Part shown: positions 14,565 to 22,105 of the stretch, piece after piece
Numbering within the stretch: position 1 is the first letter of the stretch
Layout: every line of letters begins with the position of its first letter
Source of the DNA: an uncultured Eubacteriales bacterium
GTDB lineage: Bacteria; Bacillota; Clostridia; Christensenellales; CAG-138
Assembly: GCA_900547135.1 (NCBI GenBank)
Contig: URFJ01000019.1
Coordinates: 1 to 22,105, forward strand
Reading direction: 5' to 3'
DNA length: 22,105 bases
Position numbers and translations under genes: made by a program
The notes under the pieces: model-generated
Told to the model about the DNA's origin: nothing
Seen by the model: only the letters and a program-made list of their open reading frames with translations
Databases searched by the model: none

Positions 14565-14593
14565 TTGACAGGCGGCGCAACCGAACGTAAAAT
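14565..14593 (+). promoter_or_regulatory. Consensus-like promoter very close to the activase start
   Basis: Perfect TTGACA (14565-14570), 17 nt, TAAAAT (14588-14593). The expected transcription start (about 14600) falls two or three bases before the ATG at 14603. The GGAGAG at 14594-14599 would then not be transcribed, so the mRNA would be nearly leaderless unless a further upstream promoter is used. Confidence 0.45.
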
Positions 14594-14602
14594 GGAGAGC
14601 AA

Positions 14603-17600
14603 ATGGAAAATATGGTGATTTCTAATTTAAATACGGGAAAAAAATCGATTGTCGGAATAGACATAGGTTCTACTACCGCTAAAATCGTTCTTGTCCAGGA
14701 CGGCATAATAACCTTTGAGTTATATGAACGGCACTTTTCGCATGTGAGGGAAAAGGCCGCCGAGCTATTGAGGCGCGCCGAGAAATATATTGGCGATGTT
14801 CCTGTCTATGTTGCGTGTTCGGGTTCCGCCGGCCTTGGGGTTGCCAGGGCGGCTGGCATACCCTTTGTACAGGAGGTATACGCCACAGCTGGAACCGTAA
14901 GGGAGCTTGAACCCGACACAAGCGTTGTAATCGAGCTGGGCGGAGAGGATGCGAAGGCCATCTTTTTTAAAGGCTTCATTGACGAACGGATGAACGGAAG
15001 CTGCGCCGGAGGCACAGGGGCGTTTATAGACCAGATGGCCACGCTTATGGATGTATCGCCTCAGGAACTTGACGGGCTGAGCATGGGCCATGAGCGGATC
15101 TATCCTATTGCCTCACGGTGCGGCGTGTTCGCCAAGACGGATATACAGCCGCTGCTTAACCAGGGCGCGCGCAAGGAGGATGTTGCGGCAAGCATCTATC
15201 AGGCGGTGGTCGATCAAACGATAGCCGGACTGGTGCAGGGAAGAAGCATAGACGGCAAGGTGATGTTCCTTGGCGGTCCCCTATATTACAGCAGAGGTCT
15301 GAGGGAACGTTTCGTGGATACGCTGAAGCTTGACGCAAAGGACGCTGTTTTCCCTGATTACGGGCTGTACGCCGTTGCGATAGGAGCCGCCCTGTATGCG
15401 TCAAAGCAGGATAAGCCTTATATGTTCAGCGCGCTGATGACCAGCCTGGAGACGGCGGCGGCAACCAATCAGAGGAAAGGGTGCATTGCGCCTTTGTTTA
15501 GAAGTGAAAGCGAGTATACGGATTTTAAACGCCGGCATTCGATGTCAACGGTAGCGGAGGCGCCGCCAGAAAGATACAGGGGAAGGGCATACCTGGGCAT
15601 AGACTGCGGAAGTACAACGACAAAACTGGCGCTGATCTCAGAGGACGGACGCATAATACACTCATATTACGGTTCAAACAGGGGTACGCCGGTTGACATT
15701 GTAAAGGCTCAGCTTGAACGCGTTTATGAGCTGTGCGGTGATAATATTAAAATAGCGGGAAGCGCGGTTACGGGCTATGGAGAGGAGCTAATAAAACGTG
15801 CGTTCCATGTTGACGAAGGAGTCGTGGAGACGATGGCGCACTATACGGCGGCGCGCCACTTTAATCCCAATGTGGATTTCATCCTTGATATAGGCGGGCA
15901 GGATATAAAGTGCTTTAAGGTCAGGAACAATTCGATTGACAGCATAATGCTCAACGAAGCTTGTTCGTCGGGCTGCGGTTCCTTTATTGAAACGTTCGCG
16001 AAGTCCATGGGCTATGAAATAGGCGAATTTTCACGCCTTGGCCTTATGGCGGAGGCTCCTGTGGATCTTGGCTCCAGATGTACGGTATTTATGAACTCGT
16101 CGGTAAAGCAGGCTCAAAAGGATGGCGCGGGCGTTAAAGATATATCAGCAGGGCTGTCAAGAAGCGTGGTAAAAAACGCGATATATAAGGTTATCAGGGC
16201 TAATTCGGCTGATGAGCTTGGGGAAAACATCGTTGTTCAGGGCGGAACTTTCCTAAGCGACGCTGTACTGAGATGTTTTGAGCTTGAGCTTGGTCGGAAT
16301 GTGGTGCGCCCTGCAATCGCGGGTCTAATGGGCGCTTACGGCGCGGCGCTTCACGCGCGGTCCCTTAGCTTGGAAAGAACTGCGCTGCTTAGCCGGGATA
16401 AACTCAAGGGCTTCACGCATGCTGCAAAGGCTGCGGTATGCGGGGGATGTACAAACCGCTGCAAGCTTACTATAAACCTATTCAATGATTCAGAGCGGTA
16501 TATTTCCGGCAACCAATGCGCAAAGGGCGCGGGCGAAGCAACGGATGAAGGCGATTGTGGCCCCATGCCTAACCTGTACGAATTCAAGCGTGATAAGCTT
16601 AATTCGCTCAAGCCAGGGGATGGGAAAAGGGGTGTTATCGGTATGCCGCTTGCTCTTGGCATGTATGAGCTTGCCCCTCTTTGGCACGGGATATTTACCA
16701 GGCTCGGTTTTAGCGTCGTATTTTCGGGAATGTCAAGCAGGGATATATACTCAAAGGGCCAGTTCAGCATACCTTCGGATACAGCCTGCTATCCCGCAAA
16801 ACTCATGCATGGCCATATAGAAACCCTGATGGAACGCGGCGTGGACGCAATATTCTATCCCTGCCTCACGTATAATGTGAATGAGAGGACCGGAACCAAC
16901 CATTATAACTGTCCGGTGGTCGCCTACTATCCGGAGCTTCTCAACGCGAATATGGAAACGCTGAAAAACGTAACGTTCTTATTCCCATATCTGAATATTA
17001 ATAATAAATGGGAGCTTTCAAAGGAGCTTTACCTCCTTTTCAGAAACCAGCTTGGCATAAATATAACCAGGCAACAGGCCGCAAGTGCGGTAAGCGCTGG
17101 TTTTTCGGCCTATAAAGCGTGGATGGATGATATATGCACCGAGGGAGAAAGAGCTGTCAGGTTTGCTGAATCACATAAAAAACGAATAATGATCCTTGCC
17201 GGCAGGCCGTATCACGTGGATCCGGAAATATGCCATGGCATCGACAGGCTGGCGGCTTCGCTGGGGTTTGTGGTTGTCAGCGAGGACAGCGTGTGCCGAC
17301 TTGCAAAGCCGTCAAGGGTGGATGTCCTCAACCAGTGGACCTATCATTCGCGGCTGTACCGCGCTGCCAAGTTTGCATCGGCAAGAAGCGACTGCGAGCT
17401 GGTGCAGCTGGTGTCCTTTGGATGCGGAATAGACGCGGTGACAACCGATGAGGTAAGAACTATCCTTGAGGGAAGCGGCAAGCTGTATACTCAGATCAAG
17501 ATTGATGAAATAACAAACCTGGGAGCGGTAAAAATCCGGCTGCGCAGCCTAATAGGCGCGCTGGAAGAAAGGGAAAGCGCCAATGAAAAACAGGAGCGAA

Positions 17601-17674
17601 CGCATTATATTTACAAGGGATATGAAAAAGGAGTATACGATACTGGTGCCCACGATGCTTCCATTTCACTTTAG
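14603..17674 (+). CDS. Acyl-CoA dehydratase activase-related protein, N-terminal part (two ASKHA domains)
   Basis: A 1023-residue protein related to activators of 2-hydroxyacyl-CoA dehydratases, which use ATP to push an electron from a [4Fe-4S] cluster into the dehydratase. Domain 1 (about 15-270) has GIDIGSTTAK (D20), C134 in GSCAGGTGAF and C173 in SRCGVFA. Domain 2 (about 328-590) repeats these as GIDCGSTTTK (D334), C454 in ACSSGCGSF and C493 in SRCTVF, so both keep the cysteine pair that holds the cluster in HgdC-type activators. A cysteine-rich link (CGGCTNRCK ... GNQCAKGAG, about 612-650) and a DUF2229-like region (about 670-1000) follow. In related bacteria one polypeptide of about 1400 residues also includes the part encoded at 17583-18836; here the frame ends early, after an overlap. 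Substrate is unknown. Confidence 0.88.
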   Translation: MENMVISNLNTGKKSIVGIDIGSTTAKIVLVQDGIITFELYERHFSHVREKAAELLRRAEKYIGDVPVYVACSGSAGLGVARAAGIPFVQEVYATAGTVRELEPDTSVVIELGGEDAKAIFFKGFIDERMNGSCAGGTGAFIDQMATLMDVSPQELDGLSMGHERIYPIASRCGVFAKTDIQPLLNQGARKEDVAASIYQAVVDQTIAGLVQGRSIDGKVMFLGGPLYYSRGLRERFVDTLKLDAKDAVFPDYGLYAVAIGAALYASKQDKPYMFSALMTSLETAAATNQRKGCIAPLFRSESEYTDFKRRHSMSTVAEAPPERYRGRAYLGIDCGSTTTKLALISEDGRIIHSYYGSNRGTPVDIVKAQLERVYELCGDNIKIAGSAVTGYGEELIKRAFHVDEGVVETMAHYTAARHFNPNVDFILDIGGQDIKCFKVRNNSIDSIMLNEACSSGCGSFIETFAKSMGYEIGEFSRLGLMAEAPVDLGSRCTVFMNSSVKQAQKDGAGVKDISAGLSRSVVKNAIYKVIRANSADELGENIVVQGGTFLSDAVLRCFELELGRNVVRPAIAGLMGAYGAALHARSLSLERTALLSRDKLKGFTHAAKAAVCGGCTNRCKLTINLFNDSERYISGNQCAKGAGEATDEGDCGPMPNLYEFKRDKLNSLKPGDGKRGVIGMPLALGMYELAPLWHGIFTRLGFSVVFSGMSSRDIYSKGQFSIPSDTACYPAKLMHGHIETLMERGVDAIFYPCLTYNVNERTGTNHYNCPVVAYYPELLNANMETLKNVTFLFPYLNINNKWELSKELYLLFRNQLGINITRQQAASAVSAGFSAYKAWMDDICTEGERAVRFAESHKKRIMILAGRPYHVDPEICHGIDRLAASLGFVVVSEDSVCRLAKPSRVDVLNQWTYHSRLYRAAKFASARSDCELVQLVSFGCGIDAVTTDEVRTILEGSGKLYTQIKIDEITNLGAVKIRLRSLIGALEERESANEKQERTHYIYKGYEKGVYDTGAHDASISL

Positions 17675-18836
17675 GATGATCATAAACATTCTAAACGCCT
17701 ATGGCTATAAGGCGGAGCTTTTAGAAAACAGCGGCAGGGGCGTAACCGATAAAGGCCTTAAATATGTGCATAATGATTCATGCTACCCCGCCCTGCTCGT
17801 TATAGGCCAGATGATAGACGCACTTGAGAGCGGCTTATATGACCCGCATAAAACGGCCCTGTTGATTTCGCAGACCGGCGGAGGGTGCAGGGCGTCAAAC
17901 TATATCTTCCTTTTGAGAAAGGCGCTTGAAAGGGCGGGATACGGCTTTGTTCCGGTTATATCCTTCAACGTTCTGGGTATGGAAAGAAACCCAGGCTTCA
18001 AGCTTACCCTGCCTATGCTGCACAGGATGCTCTATGCGGTTACCTATGGAGACCTTATCATGTCGCTTAAAAACCAGTGCAGGCCATATGAGCTAAACAG
18101 GGGCGACAGCGACAGGCTTACCGAGGAATGGACAAAGAGGCTTACCGACGGCATGAAGGAGGTACGGGTGCTCAGCTACCGCCGGATAAAGCGAAACTAT
18201 ATGGATATAATCCGCGGTTTTGCCGCAATCCCTAGAAGAAGCGAGCAAAAGGCAAAGGTGGGCGTGGTAGGTGAAATCTTCGTAAAGTATTCGCCGCTTG
18301 GCAACAATAACCTGGAGGATTTCCTGGTTTCAGAGGGCGCGGAGGTAGTGGTTCCAGGACTATTAGACTTTTGCCTGTATTGCGTTGACGGAAGCATAAT
18401 TGAGAACAAGTTGTATGGGATAAAGAGGATAAAGGCGTTTTTTTCCAAGTTCGCGCACAATTTCCTGGTAAAGAAGCAAAATGATATCATAGGTATGATA
18501 AAGCGGGAGGGAACGTTCGCTCCACCATCCTCGTTTCAAGACGCGCCCAAGCTGGCAAAGGAGTTTATTGGACTTGGGGCCAAGATGGGTGAGGGATGGC
18601 TGTTGACGGCCGAAATGCTGGAGCTAATCAATCAGGGGGTCAAGAATATAATCTGCACACAACCGTTTGGATGCCTGCCAAATCATATCGTGGGCAAGGG
18701 GATGATGAAGCCGATAAAGGAAAGGCACCCCGACGCGAACATAATGGCGATAGATTATGACGCGGGTGCGTCGGCCATAAATCAGGAGAACCGTATAAAG
18801 CTCATGCTGGCAAACGCGCAGGCCGCGCTTAGCTGA
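17583..18836 (+). CDS. 2-hydroxyacyl-CoA dehydratase-like protein, C-terminal part of the activase system
   Basis: A 417-residue protein matching the C-terminal third of the large activase-related proteins (HgdB/HgdD-type fold). Cysteines likely to bind a cluster lie in NDSCYPALLVIGQM, GGGCRASNY, CLYC and CTQPFGCLPNHI. The C-terminus (DYDAGASAINQENRIKLML) is typical. The ATG at 17583 lies 92 nt before the stop of the preceding gene, in the +1 frame. MKKEYTILVP at 17622 is a second possible start, with AAGGGA close upstream. Upstream of 17556 this frame is closed by a TAG. The conserved linkage sequence appears to pass from the first frame into this one (FTRDMKKEYTILVP), so it arose by a one-base shift, or is joined by +1 frameshifting. 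Both halves look intact apart from the split. Confidence 0.83.
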   Translation: MKNRSERIIFTRDMKKEYTILVPTMLPFHFRMIINILNAYGYKAELLENSGRGVTDKGLKYVHNDSCYPALLVIGQMIDALESGLYDPHKTALLISQTGGGCRASNYIFLLRKALERAGYGFVPVISFNVLGMERNPGFKLTLPMLHRMLYAVTYGDLIMSLKNQCRPYELNRGDSDRLTEEWTKRLTDGMKEVRVLSYRRIKRNYMDIIRGFAAIPRRSEQKAKVGVVGEIFVKYSPLGNNNLEDFLVSEGAEVVVPGLLDFCLYCVDGSIIENKLYGIKRIKAFFSKFAHNFLVKKQNDIIGMIKREGTFAPPSSFQDAPKLAKEFIGLGAKMGEGWLLTAEMLELINQGVKNIICTQPFGCLPNHIVGKGMMKPIKERHPDANIMAIDYDAGASAINQENRIKLMLANAQAALS

Positions 18837-18916
18837 AGGCTCCAGGCGGGAAGCGGCGGCTGTGGGCGGGCGGATACCGAGTTTAAAGCGCGGGTTTACG
18901 GGTATACAATAAATAA

Positions 18917-19711
18917 TCAGCCCAAGGCGACATCCAGTATCATCATTATTAAAAACCCGGCCATAACGCCCAGCGTTCCAGTATTGGAATGATTGCCCAG
19001 GCGTGCTTCAGGGATTAGTTCTTCAACCACCACATACATCATCGCGCCAGCCGCAAAGGAGAGCAGCCAGGGCATCAGGGGTCTGATGCTTGAGGCGAGC
19101 AGCACTACCAAAACGCCGAATATAGGTTCCACTATCCCAGACAGGCTTCCGTAGACAAATGCCTTTGCTGCGGCCATGCCCTCCTGCCTAAGCGGCAGCG
19201 ATATTGCGGCGCCCTCAGGAAAATTCTGTATTCCAATTCCCAGCGCCAGTGCTAGTGCTGAAGCGAAAAGCGCTGGCTCCGAGCCGCCCTGGGCTGCCAG
19301 CGCGAAGGATAAGCCTACGGCCATGCCCTCCGGAATGTTATGCAGGGTAACGGCGGTTACAAGCAGCGTTGTACGCTTCCATGAGGTAGATAGCCCCTCG
19401 GTCCTGTTTGCCGCAAGGTGGAGGTGGGGTAAAAGCGAATCCATAAGCATCAGGAAGCCTACTCCCAGAATAAATCCGCCTGCCGCCGGTAGAAAGCCAG
19501 GTATGCCGGCGGCCTCCGCCTCCTCAATAGCCGGTATCAAAAGACTCCATACCGCCGCCGCAATCATTACGCCCGCGGCAAAGCCAAGGAAAAGGCGCTG
19601 TATGTTTTCGTTGATCTTCTTGCGGAACAAAAACACAACCGACGCTCCAAGCGAGGTCATCAAAAATGTAAAGCCGGTTCCTGCGGCTGCCCATAGTAAC
19701 GCTTCCTTCAT
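18917..19711 (-). CDS. ZIP-family divalent metal transporter (ZupT-like)
   Basis: Imports divalent metals such as zinc, iron or manganese across the cell membrane. The 264 residues form about eight helices. Metal-site helices are visible: HNIPEGMAVG (H124, N125, E128) and QNFPEGAAISLP (N163, E166), as in bacterial ZupT-type ZIP proteins. A short histidine-containing loop (LLPHLHLAANR) precedes them. The start is ATG 19711: AGGGGG lies 9 nt upstream and gives MKEALLWAAAGTG. An in-frame TTG at 19732 would put the Shine-Dalgarno inside the coding region. A promoter with an embedded palindrome lies at 19747-19775, suggesting metal-responsive repression. Metal specificity cannot be told from sequence. 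Confidence 0.92.
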   Translation of the reverse strand: MKEALLWAAAGTGFTFLMTSLGASVVFLFRKKINENIQRLFLGFAAGVMIAAAVWSLLIPAIEEAEAAGIPGFLPAAGGFILGVGFLMLMDSLLPHLHLAANRTEGLSTSWKRTTLLVTAVTLHNIPEGMAVGLSFALAAQGGSEPALFASALALALGIGIQNFPEGAAISLPLRQEGMAAAKAFVYGSLSGIVEPIFGVLVVLLASSIRPLMPWLLSFAAGAMMYVVVEELIPEARLGNHSNTGTLGVMAGFLIMMILDVALG

Positions 19712-19746
19712 TTCAAAAATCCCCCTTATCAAATACCTACAGCTAT

Positions 19747-19775
19747 ATTGTATGTTAACCTACAGTAATTAGCAA
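19747..19775 (-). promoter_or_regulatory. ZIP-gene promoter with an overlapping operator-like palindrome
   Basis: On the minus strand TTGCTA (19775-19770) is 17 nt from TACAAT (19752-19747). The spacer and -10 edge contain GTAGGTTAACATAC (19763-19750), a 14-nt inverted repeat with a single mismatched pair. Its AGGTTAAC core resembles DtxR/IdeR-type sites. A repressor bound here would block RNA polymerase, but the regulator is inferred only. Confidence 0.55.
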
Positions 19776-19946
19776 GAACTAACCGATTAAAATCCCCAAA
19801 AACGCCTGTTTTTAGCCTGCTGTATTGCATTAGAGCGGGCTGGGGTCTCTTGGCCGTTGCAGGCTTAGTATACGAGCATTATATATATGTGTGAATACCA
19901 GGTAAATGATCACGGTGAAGATCAAAGGAATTCATAAACATTTCAC

Positions 19947-19975
19947 TTTATACTTTTGCATATAAATAGTATAAT
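19947..19975 (+). promoter_or_regulatory. Promoter for glmS
   Basis: TTTATA (19947-19952), a 17-nt spacer and perfect TATAAT (19970-19975). Another TATAAT follows about 20 nt later but lacks a matching -35 box. Confidence 0.5.
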
Positions 19976-20033
19976 CAGTTTTTAGAGATATAATCGGCGG
20001 TTTACCGTCGGCCATTTACCGAAAGGAGTTGCT

Positions 20034-21860
20034 ATGTGCGGAATTGTTGGATACGTTGGTGGGAGCGCCGCCGCGCCGATACTCATTGACGCGCTTGAAA
20101 AGCTTGAATACAGGGGCTACGATTCAGCCGGCCTTGCGCTGGTTACGGAGGACGGCCTTGACGTCGCAAAATCAAGGGGGAGGCTGAACGTGTTGCGCGA
20201 ACTGACCCAAAACGGCGCGTTGATGAAGGGGACGACCGGAATAGGACATACAAGATGGGCAACGCATGGAGAGCCTTCGGATATTAACTCACATCCGCAC
20301 CTTTCGGGCAGCGGCAGGGTGGCCGTGGTGCATAATGGAATTATAGAGAACTATATTGAGCTTAAAAAGTTTCTTGAACAGCATGGATACACGTTTGCGT
20401 CAGATACTGATACCGAGATAATCTCCCAGCTGGTGGACTTCTTTTATGCGGGCGACCCATTATCGGCGGTCCATAAGGCGGTAAGGCATCTTGAAGGCTC
20501 ATACGCCCTAGGCATACTGTTCAGCGATTTCCCAGACCGGCTGATTGCGCTTACCAAGGACAGCCCGCTGATAGTGGGTATTGGGGAGGGCGAAAACCTT
20601 ATTGCTTCTGACGTAACCGCCATGCTCAAATATACACGCCAAATATTCAGAATGCGCGAAGGCGAGATCGCGGTTATAGAGGCCGATCATGTAGATGTAT
20701 ATAATGAATATGAGGAGCTTATTGAAAAGGAAGTCCAGCACGTTACCTGGGACGTCAAGGCGGCTGAAAAGGGTGGCCATGAGCATTTCATGATGAAGGA
20801 AATACTTGAACAGCCCGATGTTATCAGAAACACTTCGCTGTCATGCATACGCGAGGGCAACATAGAGCTGCCCCTGGAAAATATAACGGACGATGACCTG
20901 AGGGATATTGACCGCGTATATATTGTGGCGTGCGGATCGGCCTATCATGCCGGCGCAGTGGGCCGGCCGCTGATTGAACGGCTTGCGGGCGTGCCGGTAT
21001 CGGTAGAGCTGGCTAGCGAGTTTCGCTACAGCAAACATTTTATAACCGGAAAGACGCTTGCCATAGTAATAAGTCAATCCGGCGAAACCCTTGATACGCT
21101 TTACGCGCTGAGGGAGGCGCGTTCATACGGTGCGCGCATAATCTCAATAGTTAATGTCGTAGGAAGTACGATTGCCATGGAGAGCGAAGACGTTCTCTAC
21201 ACCCGCGCCGGTCCCGAAATCGCCGTGGCGACCACAAAGGCGTATACCGCGCAGGTGCTGATATTGTATTTTCTAGCGCTTCATATAGCAAAATGCAAAG
21301 GCACGCTTGACCAGGATGTTCTCGACGGCGCAATCCGCCAGTTTAACGCGCTGCCCGACGCCGTTCAGGCTTTGCTCAGCGACCGAGAGCAGATTCAGTA
21401 CCTTGCGTCGCTGTATTTTAACAGCAAGGATATCTTCTTTATCGGCAGAAATATCGATTATGCCCTAGCCCTGGAAGGATCGCTTAAATTAAAGGAAATA
21501 TCCTATATACACTCGGAGGCGTACGCGGCCGGCGAGCTTAAGCACGGCACCATTTCGCTTATCGAGGACGGCACGCTTGTGGTAGCGCTGTGTACCTATG
21601 TACCGCTTGTGGAAAAGATGCTGTCCAATATAAGGGAGGTAAGGGCAAGGGGGGCGGTAGTGATAGCCCTTTGCAGGGAATGCGATAAAACCGTGGCTGA
21701 GGCAGCGGACCACACAATCTTCCTGCCCGACTGGGGTCAGATGACGCTTCCTTCGCTCACCATAATACCGCTTCAGTTATTCGCCTACTACGTCGCGTCG
21801 CTAAAAGGCTGCGATATTGATAAGCCGAGGAACCTTGCAAAGTCGGTAACGGTGGAATAA
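20034..21860 (+). CDS. glmS: Glutamine--fructose-6-phosphate aminotransferase (isomerizing)
   Basis: Makes glucosamine-6-phosphate from fructose-6-phosphate and glutamine, the entry step to UDP-GlcNAc for peptidoglycan. The 608-residue product begins MCGIVGYVG; after Met removal Cys2 is the N-terminal nucleophile of the class II glutaminase domain (about 2-220, with RGYDSAG, GHTRWATHG and HNGIIENY). Two SIS domains follow: the first with CGSAYHAG (from C300) and SQSGETLDT, the second with GRNIDYALALEGSLKLKEISYIHSEA. The family C-terminus LAKSVTVE is complete. Length is standard. AAAGGAG lies just upstream of the ATG. It appears to be monocistronic within this window and shows no upstream ribozyme. 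Confidence 0.97.
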   Translation: MCGIVGYVGGSAAAPILIDALEKLEYRGYDSAGLALVTEDGLDVAKSRGRLNVLRELTQNGALMKGTTGIGHTRWATHGEPSDINSHPHLSGSGRVAVVHNGIIENYIELKKFLEQHGYTFASDTDTEIISQLVDFFYAGDPLSAVHKAVRHLEGSYALGILFSDFPDRLIALTKDSPLIVGIGEGENLIASDVTAMLKYTRQIFRMREGEIAVIEADHVDVYNEYEELIEKEVQHVTWDVKAAEKGGHEHFMMKEILEQPDVIRNTSLSCIREGNIELPLENITDDDLRDIDRVYIVACGSAYHAGAVGRPLIERLAGVPVSVELASEFRYSKHFITGKTLAIVISQSGETLDTLYALREARSYGARIISIVNVVGSTIAMESEDVLYTRAGPEIAVATTKAYTAQVLILYFLALHIAKCKGTLDQDVLDGAIRQFNALPDAVQALLSDREQIQYLASLYFNSKDIFFIGRNIDYALALEGSLKLKEISYIHSEAYAAGELKHGTISLIEDGTLVVALCTYVPLVEKMLSNIREVRARGAVVIALCRECDKTVAEAADHTIFLPDWGQMTLPSLTIIPLQLFAYYVASLKGCDIDKPRNLAKSVTVE

Positions 21861-22105
21861 AAGGCGCCCCTGTTATAGCCATGGATGACGGGATATAGGA
21901 AGTCCCTTTGAATACGATTCACAAATACTAGGCGCGCCATCCTCATGAAGGAATAAGGCAAGTAAGGCGTTGGGCGGGGTGCGCGCACCCATACCCCCCC
22001 GTTAGGGTTGGGTAAGGGGGAAAAACCAATTAAAAAGGTTTTATTTATTTGTTTTTTTTAGGGGGTAAAAATCAAATTACCCCGCAAAACGCCAAATTTA
22101 AAGTT
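21861..22105. other. Downstream of glmS: homopolymer-rich window end
   Basis: No gene is seen. From about 21990 the sequence becomes dominated by homopolymer runs (C7, G5, A5, T8, G5, C4), unlike the rest of the window. A perfect 7-bp stem GGGGTAA/TTACCCC sits at 22062-22083. This may be real low-complexity DNA or a poor-quality contig end. Confidence 0.4.
22022..22059 (+). terminator. Weak candidate terminator downstream of glmS
   Basis: AAAACC (22022-22027) pairs with GGTTTT (22037-22042) around 9 nt, followed by a T-rich tail ending in eight Ts. The stem is short and AT-rich, about 160 nt after the glmS stop, and lies in the suspicious homopolymer-rich end. Confidence 0.3.

Larger units (their letters stand above)
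14273..14602. other. Region between the dockerin cluster and the activase gene
   Basis: 330 bp, AT-rich. It holds a terminator for the dockerin cluster (14339-14376) and a consensus-like promoter (14565-14593) close to the next start codon. No small gene is evident. Confidence 0.45.
19712..20033. other. Divergent region between the ZIP gene and glmS
   Basis: About 320 bp with the ZIP promoter/operator (19747-19775) and a glmS promoter (19947-19975). AGCCTGCT near 19816 can pair with AGCGGGCT near 19836 (one G-U), with no T tract. The glmS leader is under 60 nt, too short for a glmS ribozyme. Confidence 0.45.

Noticed and set aside
19176..19772. 198-codon open frame opposite the ZIP transporter gene
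   Set aside because: It is antisense to a clear ZIP protein, with serine/proline/alanine-rich shadow composition and no recognisable motif.
19976..20033. glmS ribozyme/riboswitch upstream of glmS
   Set aside because: The leader is under 60 nt from the predicted start and I see none of the conserved ribozyme core; the known element needs well over 100 nt.
1..22105. CRISPR array, transposon ends, tRNA or rRNA genes
   Set aside because: No regularly spaced direct repeats, transposase motifs, tRNA cloverleaf sequences or rRNA-like segments were seen on either strand by eye.

Overview
The window looks like chromosomal DNA from an anaerobic, low-to-mid GC Bacillota (Clostridia-type) bacterium. 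The evidence is two conserved Firmicutes blocks (gdpP-rplI-dnaB and rpmH-rnpA-yidD-yidC-jag), a CwlD-type cell-wall amidase, strong Shine-Dalgarno sites, and a large acyl-CoA dehydratase activase of a type known mainly from anaerobes. The species cannot be fixed from the sequence. Start codons are notable: UUG is the best start for cwlD, dnaB, yidD, yidC and one flavoprotein, and GUG for rnpA.

Layout. Positions 1-1164 (minus): a membrane-anchored unknown protein cut by the window edge, and a CwlD-like amidase. Positions 1583-5631 (plus): c-di-AMP phosphodiesterase GdpP, ribosomal protein bL9 and replicative helicase DnaB. Positions 5747-8051 (minus): an overlapping pair of flavodoxin-fold proteins, one with an iron-sulfur-flavoprotein-like cysteine motif, and a DUF368/PopT-type polyprenyl-phosphate translocase. 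Positions 8421-11594 (plus): rpmH, rnpA, yidD, yidC and jag/khpB, behind a near-consensus promoter. Positions 12217-14272 (plus): four tandem paralogues, each a signal peptide plus four dockerin-type calcium-binding repeats (two dockerin modules) and nothing else. Copies 1 and 2 are intact, copy 3 is a pseudogene, and copy 4 has AUA where its start codon should be. Positions 14603-18836 (plus): a 2-hydroxyacyl-CoA dehydratase activase-like protein whose C-terminal part lies in a separate overlapping +1 frame. Positions 18917-19711 (minus): a ZIP metal transporter with a palindrome inside its promoter. Positions 20034-21860 (plus): glmS, followed by an odd homopolymer-rich stretch to the window end.

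How the genes relate. Most of the window is housekeeping: envelope synthesis and remodelling (glmS, DUF368, amidase, yidC/yidD/jag), c-di-AMP turnover, replication and translation. The accessory element is the dockerin-only cluster. These small secreted proteins carry no catalytic domain, so they could act as adaptors or cross-linkers for cohesin-bearing partners encoded elsewhere, or simply as calcium-binding exoproteins. No cohesin, glycoside hydrolase, sortase, CRISPR array, tRNA, rRNA or transposase is visible in the window.
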